From Wuchereria bancrofti (lineage: Eukaryota > Nematoda > Chromadorea > Rhabditida > Onchocercidae), in contig SSBO01000012.1 of assembly GCA_005281725.1 (NCBI GenBank), positions 14,669,501 through 14,733,500 on the forward strand: 64,000 nucleotides of DNA, in the 5' to 3' direction. Of this stretch, positions 23,955 to 37,690 are shown piece after piece. Position numbers and translations under genes: made by a program. Every line of letters starts with the position of its first letter. Positions within the stretch are counted from its first letter, which is position 1. The notes beneath the pieces were generated by a model that was given only the letters and a program-made list of their open reading frames with translations, was not told the DNA's origin and did not search any database.

Positions 23955-26900
23955 TTAAAGCAAAAATCAAGAGAATGAAATAGTTGATATTGATCAAGAT
24001 CTACCAGTAATAAGAGATACGGTAGAATAAATTTAAAATTAAAGATTGGAAATTTTTCTTTACCATATATCTATTTCCTCACTATATTAAACTTGAACAG
24101 TAATGAATGATATCCACGGATAACTTTTATCCATCATTTTGTTTTGATAAAATCTGACTAATAGAAGCAAAAAGAAATATTTCAATTATTTGATCAAAAT
24201 TTGCTAAAATTTAATAATATAAACCAAAAAAATTTAATAAAAGATTTTGCATTATTAAATTAGCAATGCTTTGACAGGGAAATTCAAACATTATATTAAA
24301 GTGGTCGAATTATAGAAAGAATAGGAATGATGGGATAAATTTCTCTCTCATCCAAAATAGTCATAAATTAAATAGCTTAGATCATCTGACGATTGAGGAA
24401 AAGATTTGTGGAAAACATCCTTCATACTTTGACATTTATACTAACAACTTTCTCAAGCAATGTTGTAATTTTGTTATTAATAAAACAGCTTCAATCGCTT
24501 AATAACCTTTAAATTGTTCAGTTATCGTTTGTTCATCAAACAATTAAATGTTTGATTGTCATCGAATGATTTGTTCAACCAATAGTTTCAAATCCTTTGA
24601 TCACATTTTTAAAATTATGATATAATAAGGAAAGAAAAGAAAAAAAGAAACAGTGACATTATTATTTTAATTTTGACATGCACAAATAAATGAATTAAGC
24701 AATGGTTAAACAAGCTCCCTGAGTAACTAATTGTTTAAACCATGCAGTTTGAGATAATTACAAATTATTCGGCTCATTTTAATGGTATTTGTCATAGTGA
24801 ATGATTGATGAGGCACTGAAAAAAAGAAAAAAGAAGATGAACCACCCTAAATAACTTAAATTTTTTGCTCTTAACTTCTGAAACGAACTATCTTAAATGA
24901 TTTAAATTTTTGTTTCTAACTTCCGGGCTGTTACATGATCTTATTTAGTAATTATTCTGCTTGATTTGGTTCTTTAATCTTATTTTTTTTTTCTTTTTTT
25001 CGTATAGTGAATTGATGTCCTTCAAAGGATTTGATTCTCGCTTTTGACAAATGCAAATAAAGTATGGTAGAAATTATGAACTGTAGATTCCTTTCCTTTT
25101 TTATTTGATCATTTTAAATTTGTCATTTTTTTAGTTGGAAAAGGGATAAATTAACGAAAAATAAATGAATAATCTTATCAGTCTAATGAAATATTAGAGT
25201 TAGCAGTGAAAGAATATACTGGGAACATTAATAGGTCAAAGTTTAAAGGTTAACACTGTTATATTGAATGTCATCTATTAGCTCAACTTTCTATTTCATC
25301 TTTTACAGTTTGTGTGAAAAAAAAAGGAAAAAGGGAAAGAAAAGAAGAAAAGATTGATGCAAATATTAGAGAGAGTATAAATATGGAAGAATATTATATT
25401 AAAACATTGTTGGTTACGAGATTCATCTTTCTTGATGGATTTATTGGATAATCCCTGCTTTCACCACCCAGTAGTTTAATCTGGCGCCGGTAACATCAGA
25501 TGCATGCATGCATGCATCTATGCATGCTTCTGTTATATTTGTCAACAATTGTAATGCTTCTCAACTTCATCATTGTTTTTCTTAGAAGGGGAAGATGTAA
25601 AATAAATAATATGATTTAAATTATATTTATAATATTTTCATCATAATCATTTCATTATTATTACCTTAGTTTTAAAAGAAATAATTAAAGTACTCAGTAT
25701 TTTCAAGAAAGAAAGAAGTGATAATGATAGCGAAAGTAAGAAGGGTAATTGTTGATAATAGATGGACAATACACTTATGATACATTGATATTTATCAGTT
25801 ATCAACAAGTATTACTTCAAGCTGACCAATACGCTGAAATATTTAACTGTTGCTGCTAAACGACAAATAATATTAGGCAAGATGAAATATTTTCTAATCG
25901 ATAAATTTTTGAAGTTTTTCTTTATTATGGAATATTTGAAAGTGGAAGTTAATTAATTAGATGTTTAGATGATAAATGAAAAGTTTCACATTAAAATATA
26001 TAAATGATAAGTGACAATCAATTGTAGAAATATTTTCTTGGTGAATTTGAGGTATTTAATTTTATAGTATTAAAAATACTCAAAGCAGTTATTTCATTAT
26101 AAAATCTTTTCTTATCATCTTTACCCACTTGAAAAGTTTTGCCAGAAATTTTCATTTTTTTTTGTTTTAAATAAATCTTTAAAAATTAGGAATCTGATAA
26201 GTTCCAATTTTTGGAATATAAAAAAATTATCTGTTACATAATCATTCTAATTGCTTACCAATATAAATGGATTCAAATATCTGGAAGAATTTGTTCAGTA
26301 ATTTAAAGAGCAGTGAAAGAGAAAAAATTTGAACAGAAAGTAAATAAAGCAGTAGTACAACTTATATGATGCAAAGAAGGAAATAAATATTAATTGACAC
26401 GCAAATAAGTGAGACATAGGAAAAAAATCACAATAGGATAAATGGAAAAATGTTATCCTTGCAATTTGCAAGTTATAATTTCATGGGAACGTGCACCTGG
26501 AACAAATTCAATTATTTTCTCACTGTGGAAATGTCACATTTCCTTTTTTTGTTAAATTCAAAATTTAACAATTTAAAAACTATTTGAAGTTTGACTTGCA
26601 CTTGTGCATACATTTTACTATTTACAATGACGTTTAAAATCTATTCATCATTGTGAAAATTCAAAAAAAAAGCAAAAAACAACAATTCTCTGCAATACTT
26701 CAAAGCATATTATATTTTCACATATAAAGCATGATTTTACATAATGAACTTTATTGTTTATTATCAAATTTATTCCACTTCCACACAGATCTTTTCATTA
26801 ATTTGCTGAGCTAATTTGCGAACAACTTGAACTAATTGATCTGTCATAGTTTAAATCTATTCCAACAAGCATGATAAGAATTTAAATCAGAATCAAATTT

Positions 26901-27092
26901 TTTTGAGTTGCTAGTCGGTGACATTGTTATGAGAAGTAAAATGCAATAGTGGATTATTAAAGAGCAAGTAAAATTCAGCAAATTACTCCAAACTATCGCA
27001 TAAAATATTATTATTATCATTATTATTATTATTGTTATCATTATTACTGTTATTATTATTATTATTATCATTATTACTATTATTATTATTAT
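23955..27092. other. No gene seen; AT-rich DNA ending in a TTA microsatellite
   Basis: No exon-like reading frame with splice sites on either strand. It contains an ATGC repeat at about 25498-25530, an imperfect direct repeat at about 24850-24930, and a TTA/ATT microsatellite at 27005-27092 that runs into the N at 27093. Diverged versions of this stretch appear at 29120-30954 and 30956-33490. Confidence 0.6.
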
Positions 27093-27093
27093 N
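27093..27093. other. Single-N contig join inside a TTA microsatellite
   Basis: The left flank is the TTA array; the right flank restarts at the equivalent of 20196. Confidence 0.9.
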
Positions 27094-30000
27094 GCAAATG
27101 ATAGCAGAAATTATTCTATAAAATTTTAATTTTAACAAATGAGATAGAATTAAGTGATGTCACAATGGAATTAATTTGATGTCACAACTTCAACCGGATC
27201 CTGTAAAATTATAATATTTACAAAATTAGTAAACGATTCAATATAGTAACGATATAGCGACAAGCATAATTTTACGAATGACGAAGTGACTTTAAAGAGA
27301 AAAGAAAAAGAAAACATAATTTCATATAGGAAAACGATATGTTCATCGATCGATAAAATGAAATATGAAATGATCTATCTGATAGATTCATAGGAGCAGC
27401 ACTGCAGTATCGCAAGAAGTCTTACTTAAGATGATTATGAGATAATAGAAGAAAAGGTGAAATTGATAATGATGAAAAGACAGGAAAGGATATTAATTGA
27501 ACGATAGTAATATTTTTGTCAGCGGTAATTTCTTTACTTTAATTCATTCCTAAACACACACACTTTACACGTAATTTTCATAAACCTTATTTGGATTTTT
27601 GTTTATATTTTATAGAAAATATTCTAACAGAACTTTTAAATCAATTTAATACTTTAATGGATTTCACAAAATTATAATATCTAGCAAAAAAAAGTACTGT
27701 TATCAAAAGTATATCAATAATATGGAAATTTATATAAAATTTTCCTTTTGCTGAATTAAATTGCTTTTCTTTTATCAGTATGATTAATAATAAATGGAAG
27801 AATTTTTATTTATTATTTCATTCCCTTACACTTTACATTTTTTCTCTGAAAAATACTGCTGAAAAATTATATATTAAATTAAAAAGATAATGCATAAGTA
27901 AACAAATAAGATTAAATGAATAAGTAAATGAGCAGTCTTAAATTCAAATGTAAATTTCATTGCAAAAAAAGATGAAAAAATAAATAGTAGGTAAGCTGTT
28001 AAAAATCACGATTATGAATCAGTAAAAAACTATTGTACTACATTTAATTTATTATTTAAATTACTTTGGTTTGTTTAATCATTACTTCAGCATTCTCTTC
28101 TTTTCTTTCTTCTCTTTTTCCTCTTCAAACACAAAATTTAAAATTGAATTTGGAGTTTTGTGAATTTTTTTTAATAAAAACCGTTGAAGTATGTGAAAAT
28201 GATAAAGTAAAGAAAAAATAGAAAAAAAGCTTAGCAACTACGATGTATGTATTTTATTCCAAGATCTCCAAATAATATGGAAAAGAAAAAGGAAAAAAAT
28301 CAGTAACTTCCTTCTTTTTTTCTTTTATTTTTTCCATTTCTTTTTAACAAATCGACATGAATGGATGATTGAAAATGTAAAAAGTAAAAAAAATGGAAAA
28401 AAATTTTTCCCAAAAAGAAGCGAAAAAAACAAAAAGTTTTATTTTTTGTTTATTTTTTCTAGTCGATTAAAACCGGAAAATGTTAATGATCTCACAGTAT
28501 ATGCACAATAATTATTATACGATTAATAGAAGTATTATTCTACGAGTGAGGAAGTTATTTGCTACGATTTAAAACCCGTAATAATATTATTGTAATGGTA
28601 CTATCGGGATGGGATGTTATTTTCGCATAATATCATTCCCTAAAAAAATTTTTTTTCTTTTTCTTCCCGTTACCCGGGTAGATATTCTTTTCATTATCAA
28701 ATCCTATCAAGTTTTCCCATTCCCAACCTCTTTCCAAGGCAGTTTAACTACTTTCCTTTTTTTTCGATTTTTTAAATAAATAAAATAACAGTTGTCTGTC
28801 CATCTATTGTAAGAAGAAAATGGATGAAAGATTTCCAATAAATTGAATTTAATAATAATGAAATTATTTTAAATACCCAGTATTAGTTTAACAACTATTA
28901 ATTAAACAAATGATGAAATATTACAATATTTAAATAAAATGTGAATAATAAGTAAATATTGATTATGTGACAAACTTGTATTCAAAAATTTGGAGAAAAA
29001 ACTTGTTTACATCTTCTTTTGTGAATACTTTATTTGTTAAATCCTAATTGGTACATTAATTAGATATTAAAGGTAATGAGTCGCAATGTTCAAGGTGAAG
29101 AGTTACTTGATTATTTCAAAGCGTTAAGCATTTTAAAGCAAATGAAATAGTTGATATTGATTAAAATCTACCAATAGTAAGGGATACGGTAGAATAAATT
29201 CGAAATTAAAAATTGAAAATTATTCTTTACCATATATCTATTTCTTCACTATATTAAACTTAAACAGTAATGAATGATATCCGCAGATAACTTTTATCCA
29301 TCATTTTGTTTTGTTTTGATAAATTATTTGATTAAAATTTGCTAAATCTAATAACATAAATCAAAAAATTTAATAAAAGATTTTGCATTATTAAATTAGC
29401 AATGTTTTGACAGGGAAATTCAAACGTTAAATTAAAGTGATCGAATTATAGAAGGAATAGAAATGATGGGATAAATTTCTCTCTCATCCAAAATAATCAT
29501 AAATTAAGAGGGAAACTTGTGGAATACTTTCTTCGTACTTTGACATTTATACTAACAACTTTCTCAAGCAATGCTGTAATTTTGCTATTAATAAAACGGC
29601 TTCAATCGCTTAATAACCTTTAAATTGTTCAGTTATCACTTATTCATCAAACAATTAAATGTTTAATTGTCATCGAATCCTTTGATCATATTTTTAAAAT
29701 TATAATATAATAAGGAAAGAAAAGAAAAAAAGAAACATTGTTTTAATTTTGACATGTATAAATAAATGAATTAAACAATAGTTAAATAAGCTTATCCCTG
29801 CGTAACTAATTGTTTAAATTATGCAGTTTGAGATAATTACAAATTATTCGGCTCATTTTAATGGTATTTGTCATAGTGAATGATTGATGATGCACTGAAA
29901 AAAAGAAAAAAGAAGATGAACCACCCTAAATAACTTAAATTTTTTGCTCTTAACTTCTGAAACGAACTATCTTAAATGATTTAAATTTTTGTTTCTAACT

Positions 30001-30954
30001 TCCGGTTACATGATCTTATTTAGTAATTATTATGTTTGATTTGGTTCTTTAATCTTATTTTTTCCTTTTTTTCGAACAGTGAATTGATATCCTTTATAGG
30101 ATTTGATTCTCGCTTTTGACAAATGCAAATAAAGTATGGTAGAAATTATGAACTGTAGATTCCTTTCCTTTTTTATTTGATCATTTTAAATTAGTCGTTT
30201 TTTTTTTAATTGGAAAAGGGATAAATTAACGAAAAATAAATGAATAATCTTATCAGTCTAATGAAATATTAGAGTTAGCAGTGAAAGAATATACTGGGAA
30301 CATTAATAGGTCAAAGTTTAAAGGTTAACACTGTTATATTGAATGTCATCTATTAGCTCAACTTTCTATTTCATCTTTTACAGTTTGTGTGAAAAAAAAA
30401 GGAAAAAGGGAAAGAAAAGAAGAAAAGATTGATGCAAATATTAGAGAGAGTATAAATATGGAAGAATATTATATTAAAACATTGTTGGTTACGAGATTCA
30501 TCTTTCTTGATGGATTTATTGGATAATCCCTGCTTTCACCACCCAGTAGTTTAATCTGGCGCCGGTAACATCAGATGCATGCATGCATGCATCTATGCAT
30601 GCTTCTGTTATATTTGTCAACAATTGTAATGCTTCTCAACTTCATCATTGTTTTTCTTAGAAGGGGAAGATGTAAAATAAATAATATGATTTAAATTATA
30701 TTTATAATATTTTCATCATAATCATTTCATTATTATTACCTTAGTTTTAAAAGAAATAATTAAAGTACTCAGTATTTTCAAGAAAGAAAGAAGTGATAAT
30801 GATAGCGAAAGTAAGAAGGGTAATTGTTGATAATAGATGGACAATACACTTATGATACATTGATATTTATCAGTTATCAACAAGTATTACTTCAAGCTGA
30901 CCAATACGCTGAAATATTTAACTGTTGCTGCTAAACGACAAATAATATTAGGCA
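27094..30954. repeat. Mosaic diverged copy of 20196-22268 plus 23955-25884
   Basis: Up to about 29.8 kb it is a diverged version of 20196-24740. 29821-30139 is the same as 30956-31274. From about 30140-30215 onward it instead matches 25070-25884 almost perfectly and no longer matches the 31.3 kb copy. The sequence thus switches haplotype partner within one contig. No gene seen. Confidence 0.8.
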
Positions 30955-30955
30955 N
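30955..30955. other. Single-N contig join
   Basis: The right flank restarts at the equivalent of 29821, so the contigs overlap in content by over 1.1 kb. Confidence 0.9.
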
Positions 30956-33323
30956 ATGCAGTTTGAGATAATTACAAATTATTCGGCTCATTTTAATGGT
31001 ATTTGTCATAGTGAATGATTGATGATGCACTGAAAAAAAGAAAAAAGAAGATGAACCACCCTAAATAACTTAAATTTTTTGCTCTTAACTTCTGAAACGA
31101 ACTATCTTAAATGATTTAAATTTTTGTTTCTAACTTCCGGTTACATGATCTTATTTAGTAATTATTATGTTTGATTTGGTTCTTTAATCTTATTTTTTCC
31201 TTTTTTTCGAACAGTGAATTGATATCCTTTATAGGATTTGATTCTCGCTTTTGACAAATGCAAATAAAGTATGGTAAAAATTATAAACTGTAGATTCCTT
31301 TCCTTTTTTATTTGATCATTTTAAATTTGTCATTTTTTTAGTTGGAAAAGGGATAAATTAACGAAAAATAAACGAATAATCTTATCAATCTAATGAAATG
31401 TTAAAGCTAGCAGTGAAAGAATATGCTGGGAATATTAATGGGTCAAAGTTTAAAGGTTAACACTGTTATATTGAATGTCATTTATTAGCTCAACTTTCTA
31501 CTTCATCTTTTATAGTTTGTGTGAAAAAAAAAAGGAAAAAGGAAAAGAAAAGAAGAAAAGATTGATGCAAATATTAGAGTGAGTATAAATATGGAAGAAT
31601 ATTATATTAAAATATTGTTGGTTACGAGATTCATTTTTCTTGATGGATTTATTGGATAATCCCTGCTTTCACCACCCAATAGTTTAATCTGGCGCCGGTA
31701 ACATCAGATGCATGCATGCTTCTGTTATATTTGTCAACAACTGTAATGCTTCTCAACTTTATCACTGTTTTTCTTAGAAGGGGAAGGTGTAAAATAAACA
31801 ATATGATTTAAATTATATTTACAACATTTTCATCATAATCATTTGATTATTGTCACCTTAGTTTTAAAAGAAATAATTAAAGTACTTGGTATTTTCAAGA
31901 AAAAAGAAGTGACAATGATAGCGAAAGTAAGAAGGGTAATTGTTGATAATAGATGGACAATACACTTATGATACATTGATATTTATCAGTTATCAACAAG
32001 TATTACTTCAAGCTGACCAATACGCTGAAATATTTAACTGTTGCTGTTAAACGACAAATAATATTAGGCGAGATGAAATATTTTCTAATCGATGTTTTTG
32101 AGGTTTTTCTTTATTATGGAATATTTGAAAGTCATTTAATTAGATGATTAGTGATAAATGAAAAGTTTCATATTAAAATATATAAATGATAAGTGACAAT
32201 CAATTGTAGAAGTATTTTCTTTGAGGTTTTTTAAAAATGCTTAAAGCAGTTATTTCATTATAAAATCCTTTCTTATCATTACTTACCCACTTGAAAAGTT
32301 TTGCCAGAAATTTTCCTTTTTCACGTTTTTAATAAATTTTTAAAAATTAGGAATCTGATAAGTTCCAATTTTTGGAAGATAAAAAATTATAAAAATTATT
32401 TGTTACATAAGTATTCTAACTGCTTACCAATCAATATAAATGGATTAAAATATTTGGAAGAATTGTTCAATAATTCAAACAGCAATGAAAGAGAAAAAGT
32501 TTAACCAGTAAGTAAATAAAGTAGTAGTAAAACTTATAATGCAAAGAAGGAAATGGATATTAATTTTAACACGCAAATAAGTGAGGCATAAGAAAAAAAA
32601 TCACATAAGGTTAAATGGAAAATGTTATCCTTGCGATTTGCAAGTTATAATTTCATGGGAACGTGCACTTGGAACAAATTCAATTATTTTCTCACTGTGG
32701 AAATATTACATTTCCCTTTTTTGTTAAATTCAAAATTTAACAATTTAAAAACTATTTGAAGTTTAACTTGCACTTGTGCATAAATTTTACTATTCACAAC
32801 GACCTTTAAACGTCGTTTTTTTAATACCTATTCATCATTGTGAAAATCCAAAAAAAAAACAAAAAAAAAAACAAAAATTCTCTGTAATACTTCAAAGCAT
32901 ATTACTAATATTGTTTTCATATATAAAGTATGATTTTACACAATAAACTTTACTGTTTATTATCAAATTTATTTCACTTCCACACAGATCTTTCAATTAA
33001 TTTGCTGAGGTAATTTGCGAACAACTTGAACTACTTGATTTGTCACAGCTTAAATCCATTCCAACAAGCATGATAAGAATTTAAATCAGAATCAAATCTT
33101 TTTGAGTTGTCGATGACATTATTATGAGAAGTAAAATGGAATAGTGGATTATTAAAGAGTAAGTAAAATTCAGCAAATCACTACAAACTATCACATAAAA
33201 TTATTATTAGTATTATTATTATTATTTATTAATATTATTATTGTTATCATTATTATTATTACTATTTATTATTACTATTATTATTATTATCATCATTATT
33301 ATTGTTATTATTATTATTATTAC

Positions 33324-33356
<33 letters not shown>

Positions 33357-33399
33357 CATTATTATCATTATTATTGTTATTATTATTATTATTATTATC

Positions 33400-33479
<80 letters not shown>

Positions 33480-33490
33480 TATTACCAAAA
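30956..33490. repeat. Diverged copy of about 24741-27092, then continuing
   Basis: Parallels 24741-27092 with substitutions and indels, reaches the same TTA microsatellite, and then runs on into the unique gene-bearing region. It is thus the copy physically joined to rpl-5. No gene seen in it. Confidence 0.8.
33200..33486. repeat. Long TTA/ATT trinucleotide microsatellite
   Basis: About 280 bases of almost pure TTA with scattered C and G substitutions. It gives long poly-Ile and poly-Leu ORFs in several frames on both strands, none of them genes. The allelic array at 27005-27092 is much shorter because it is cut by an N. Confidence 0.95.
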
Positions 33491-35748
33491 CTACTATTTT
33501 ACATCAGTTAGAAATTAAATTAGGCCACATAACTTTATTTTTCCACATCATTTTCTTATTTTCCTTACCTTATTTTCTACACTTTCTTATTTTTTCCCCT
33601 TAGACTTATCTTCCATTTTCATTAAATCAATCTTATTAAAGAAATATTTTAATTCATAAATTAAAATTGTTCATCATCCAGTCACTGTGAAGCAGAATAT
33701 TTTTTTGAATTACAGTTATGATCACCACCTAGTACTTCCATTATTACTTTTGTCGGTGAGTTCACAGAGTGTGTGAGGTCTCATTACATTCTCAAGAAAT
33801 ATTTTCCCATGAATGAATCTTCCGAACGATGCGACATCTCGTCGCCTCATAATGACCCTCCTATGAAGTGCTACATTTAACGGTATACGTAAGTAGTCGA
33901 AAATAATTATTTCTACTCAGTCATTTTAACTAAGAAATTTTTGAATTTCTAAATTTCGATTTGAAATAACACATCTGTTGAATTAAAATTTGCATAATGT
34001 GAGAGCTAAAAGTGGGTATTTAATATAAAATTATTTAACCAGAAAGTTGGAAATTGGAAAAATATTCATCCAGCGATTTGATTGTTGGGAATACAACAAT
34101 CAAAATGTGAACAATAACAAATCAAATTTTAAAAATGACAAAAATTTTAGTTGTAGCAAAAAATTTACTTGCCTTTTTCTGAAAATCAAAAATTACGGTA
34201 GACTATTATATATTTCATAATATTTTTTATCTACATCTTGAACTTCAATGGAATTAATTGATTTAATTCTAAACATTTAGTACCTTTTCAAAGTGCTCCT
34301 ACATATCAGTAATTCTGTAACTTTCTTAGGGACTAAAAATAAATAAAGGATTTAGGTGAAAGTATACAAAATTAAACCTTTGGATTTTTAAAATCTGGTC
34401 AAATAGCTCTCTGTTAACAAATTTCATGGATGAAACATACAATTTACTCAAATGTAACACTCTAGATTTGCTTCAAAAGAGTCGATTTTTTGTATGGTTA
34501 ATCCTCAATGAAGAATTAAGAAGGATTTGTAACTCTGAAGTAAACCTTATTGACATAACTTTTATAACTATTCTAATTGGAATCGAAATGGAATTTAAGA
34601 TAATCAGTAGAAGTGGTATAGCATATTAAACAAAAAATTTCTAAGTAACTGAAATGAAGTGGACTTATAAAAAAATTGACAAACAAAAAATTGAAATTCC
34701 TTACAATGGTAACAATGAAATGCTTCTCCTTGTTGCTGTCCTTCTCTCTCCTCCTCTCTCTCTCTTCCTCTCTCTTCCTTCTTCAATTAAGTTATTGCCC
34801 TTTATCCCACGAAAATTAACACATTCCTATACTTACTGTTGTCTTTCTCCTAAAAAAAAAACGATAAAATGTATTCACATGTGGATTGTAATTATAATTA
34901 CTATCGGGGTCATAGTTCACCCAACACTTTCTTATAAATTCATGTGAACAATAATTAAGATTAGATGTCACATTGCCATGGTTTATCGTTTATTGCTCAT
35001 TTTTGTTTTCAGAACATGTCTTTCTTTTCTTGTTGTCATATTTCCTAATAACAAAATGATTTAATTGAAAGAAGCAAAAAGGTAATTCTGATGGAACTAC
35101 TATCCGGGATTTTTCGAAATTAAAATTAATTCCATTAATCGATGATCACTTCACATAGCGCGGCTTATCCAGTCGTGTCGTAATATGCCGGTATTGTTAA
35201 ATAGGAACCGCCTAGTGGAAACTTATAACTTCTAAAACTATTTAACTGCACTTAATTCACGCATCGCTTCTATCCTTGGCTTATGATTTCCCGTAACCCG
35301 TCCGGTATCCCGGCATTCTACCGGGCAGATGCCAACACGCCATACTGCAATAAGGTCCCTAGGAATCCACTTGCGCCAATTTTAGGACACTGTAACCTAA
35401 CCACCACTGACATATGCTTTCATCTTGAACAGAACGTAGAACTTAATTGCGAGAACTACGAGATCCCCACCTCAAACTCCAAACTGTCTGATCTCGAAGA
35501 GCAGTAACTGCAGTTCCTTACCCATACAATAGTGTGAAGCCTAAGTTGTCAGTAATTAAATCTTTACCAACTTCCATGTTTCATCATCTACCTCTAAATA
35601 CTTTAAAATGATCTCGCAGTTGCAATCCAATAATGCTGTATACTTTTTTGTTTTTGTCAACGAACAAAATTTAACAACATTTATATAGCAAACAACAATC
35701 TTATAATTCTTAAAGATGTACAATGACATCAACAAAATGACTTGTGAA
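33490..35748. other. Intergenic, 3' side of rpl-5; weak ORFs only
   Basis: Single-copy sequence. Two patches are less AT-rich than the rest: 33718-33882, a 54-codon open frame ending in a stop, and 35140-35530, which holds the orphan ORF described separately. A CT-rich tract lies at 34736-34785. No gene with supporting splice sites or recognised family. Confidence 0.5.
35256..35507 (+). CDS. Orphan ORF, doubtful
   Basis: An open frame of 83 codons following a stop at 35253-35255, with the first ATG at 35283 (74 codons from there). It sits in a patch clearly richer in G and C than its surroundings. The protein is of mixed composition, with prolines and four cysteines and an acidic end (DLEEQ), quite unlike the low-complexity ORFs elsewhere in the window. 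I recognise no family, see no signal peptide or membrane segment, and see no clear splice sites. It could be a last exon, a degenerate mobile element fragment, or chance. Confidence 0.2.
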   Translation, partial: FTHRFYPWLMISRNPSGIPAFYRADANTPYCNKVPRNPLAPILGHCNLTTTDICFHLEQNVELNCENYEIPTSNSKLSDLEEQ

Positions 35749-37680
35749 TTATTGTGCTTCCTGTTGTGCTTTCAGCATCTTAAGATATGCTTTCTTATTT
35801 TTGACGCGATTCTTGCGTACTGCCAGTGATCCCTTCTTCGCCGTCCAACGTTTCTTTGTTATCTGAAAATATTAATTGAAATTAGTAATCAAAGCAAAGA
35901 AATACTACAAACACCATGAAGCACCTCGAAAGGGATATCGCAACAATCTCCGAAGTTTGTATAGTAAGGATGAAGGAAGCGAAAAAGCAAAAAATGACCT
36001 CTTTTGGCTCTTTAGGTTCTCTCGCTGGATTCTTACGGATAGCCTCATGTGCCTTTTTATACATATCCACAATCTGCAAGTACACAATCTTTTGCATATT
36101 AACACCAGACATAAAGCCAAACACTAGTGTTAGTTACAGGAATTATTCAAAAAAAAAATTAGTTACAGGAAAAAAATATCTATGGTTTAGGCAAAAAAGT
36201 TGAAAAAGCTTACGTCATCTGCACTGATATTGGCAGCAATAAAACGCGAAAAATGTTGCTTATACGCATCTTCATCTTGTTCCTTCAATAGTGCCATATA
36301 ATCGGCAACATGTTTTCCAAGTATTCTATCACGATGTGCTTCAGCATTATATTTGGTTTCTGAATTGTAACCAAAGAAACGCGTTTCACTGAAAAAGCAC
36401 CAGACCAACTTTTAATCATAATTTTAAACTATATGACCGGCTACCAAACGACTCATGGAATTGCTCCAATTATCATGGAAGAATTGTTCCAAAACGTGGG
36501 ACCAATATATGTCTCAAAAAAGACCATCATAAGATAATACACACCTATGTGGAACATCGACACCACCATCGGCAACACCCTTCATGACAGCGAAAACTTT
36601 AGCGCCTGTGACAGTGCGCGCTAACCCAACATCGAGAACAGCTCGGAAAGGTGCTCGTTCGCCTTCCTTTTCAACATTATAATCGTCACCAGTCGCTTCT
36701 TCCACACCTTTGTACGTTTCTGCTAGACCAATGTTGAGCAAATGACGTCGGGCCAACAATAAACCAGTGGCATAAGCTGATGCATAGTTGGTCAAGCCTA
36801 CCTACAAATGACAAATTTGTCTTCATTCTTTCACATCCATCATATAGTCCGAAAATTATTAAAGCCGTATCCTGTCTCGAAAGTTTAACCATCCTCACCA
36901 ACTATATGTAACGCAAACACCAGATTACAAATCGCAGCGTAAATACTACATATGTTCTTGCGTTTTCGAGAAAGCATGCAATTCGTGCGAAACTTGAACT
37001 ACAAAAATCAATCTAAATCAACAAGTACGCCGCTGAATTAACATAAATACTATCCAGCTACAAATTTTATAAATTGATGATTGACCACGAACAAAGCAAA
37101 TATAACCTTAATCCCATAACGTGGTAACTCATGTGAGTATGCAGAACATACGACTACATCACCCTCAATTCGAGAATATGCGATCTGGAATTTAAATTGA
37201 TGCCGTCGATGCACAAAACTAAACCAAAGTGATCTAACTCTAAATAATACTGGACAGAATTTTCACTGTGCAAATACTATCGAGGAATAAGTAACACAAA
37301 ATTCCGAGCAGGTATAATAATATTCCACACCTACAATGATATGACAGCGTTTACTCAAACATTACTTTCCTTCATTACAGAAATGATGAAAAAGAAGTAG
37401 GTTATGGGATCTGATTTCATCCCTTGACTTCCATAGTTGTGGATTACCTCACTACAACTACATCAACTTAGCATAAAGCAACTTGACTCACTTGAGCGAT
37501 AACATCTCTGTTGGTGAAACGCACAATAAGACGATATTTTGGAGTGTTATATTTATTCTTATCTTGCACAGTCAAACGTTTCCTTGCATAATAATCCGTT
37601 TTACCCTCACGTCTACGCTTTAATTTCACCTGGTAACGTTTGAAATAGGCCTTGTTCTTGACTACCTTCACGAATCCCAT
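35749..37680 (-). CDS. rpl-5: 60S ribosomal protein L5 (uL18)
   Basis: Six exons on the minus strand: 37492-37680, 37107-37184, 36545-36801, 36214-36388, 35999-36073, 35749-35862; total 888 bases, 295 aa plus stop, the normal family length. All phases match. The product opens with [19 protein letters not shown], has the conserved [18 protein letters not shown] block and VADYM, and ends in a lysine-rich tail (ITKKRW to QQEAQ). uL18 binds 5S rRNA, with L11 forms the 5S RNP, and sits in the central protuberance of the large subunit. The start is fixed by homology and by an acceptor 8 bases upstream, as expected for spliced-leader addition. Donors are partly weak (GTTATA after exon 2, GTCATT after exon 5); the exon 5 end is the least certain. 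The gene is head to head with the unknown gene at 39094. Confidence 0.97.
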
Positions 37681-37688
37681 TCTACACT

Positions 37689-37690
37689 CT
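37689..37690 (-). promoter_or_regulatory. Probable spliced-leader acceptor of rpl-5
   Basis: A pyrimidine-rich run ending in TTTCAG on the minus strand, with only eight bases before the rpl-5 ATG. No upstream coding exon is needed, so it is best read as a trans-splice site. Confidence 0.6.

Noticed and set aside
33222..33603. Poly-Ile and poly-Leu ORFs on both strands
   Set aside because: Pure translation of the TTA microsatellite in several frames.
35882..36901. Various ORFs on both strands overlapping rpl-5
   Set aside because: They are shadows or intron read-through of the rpl-5 exons, such as the tail following KEPKE at 35998.
37380..37415. Box C-like ATGATGA and box D-like CTGA in the first rpl-5 intron
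   Set aside because: They lie on the strand opposite the gene and only about 30 bases apart, too close for a C/D snoRNA; no terminal stem.
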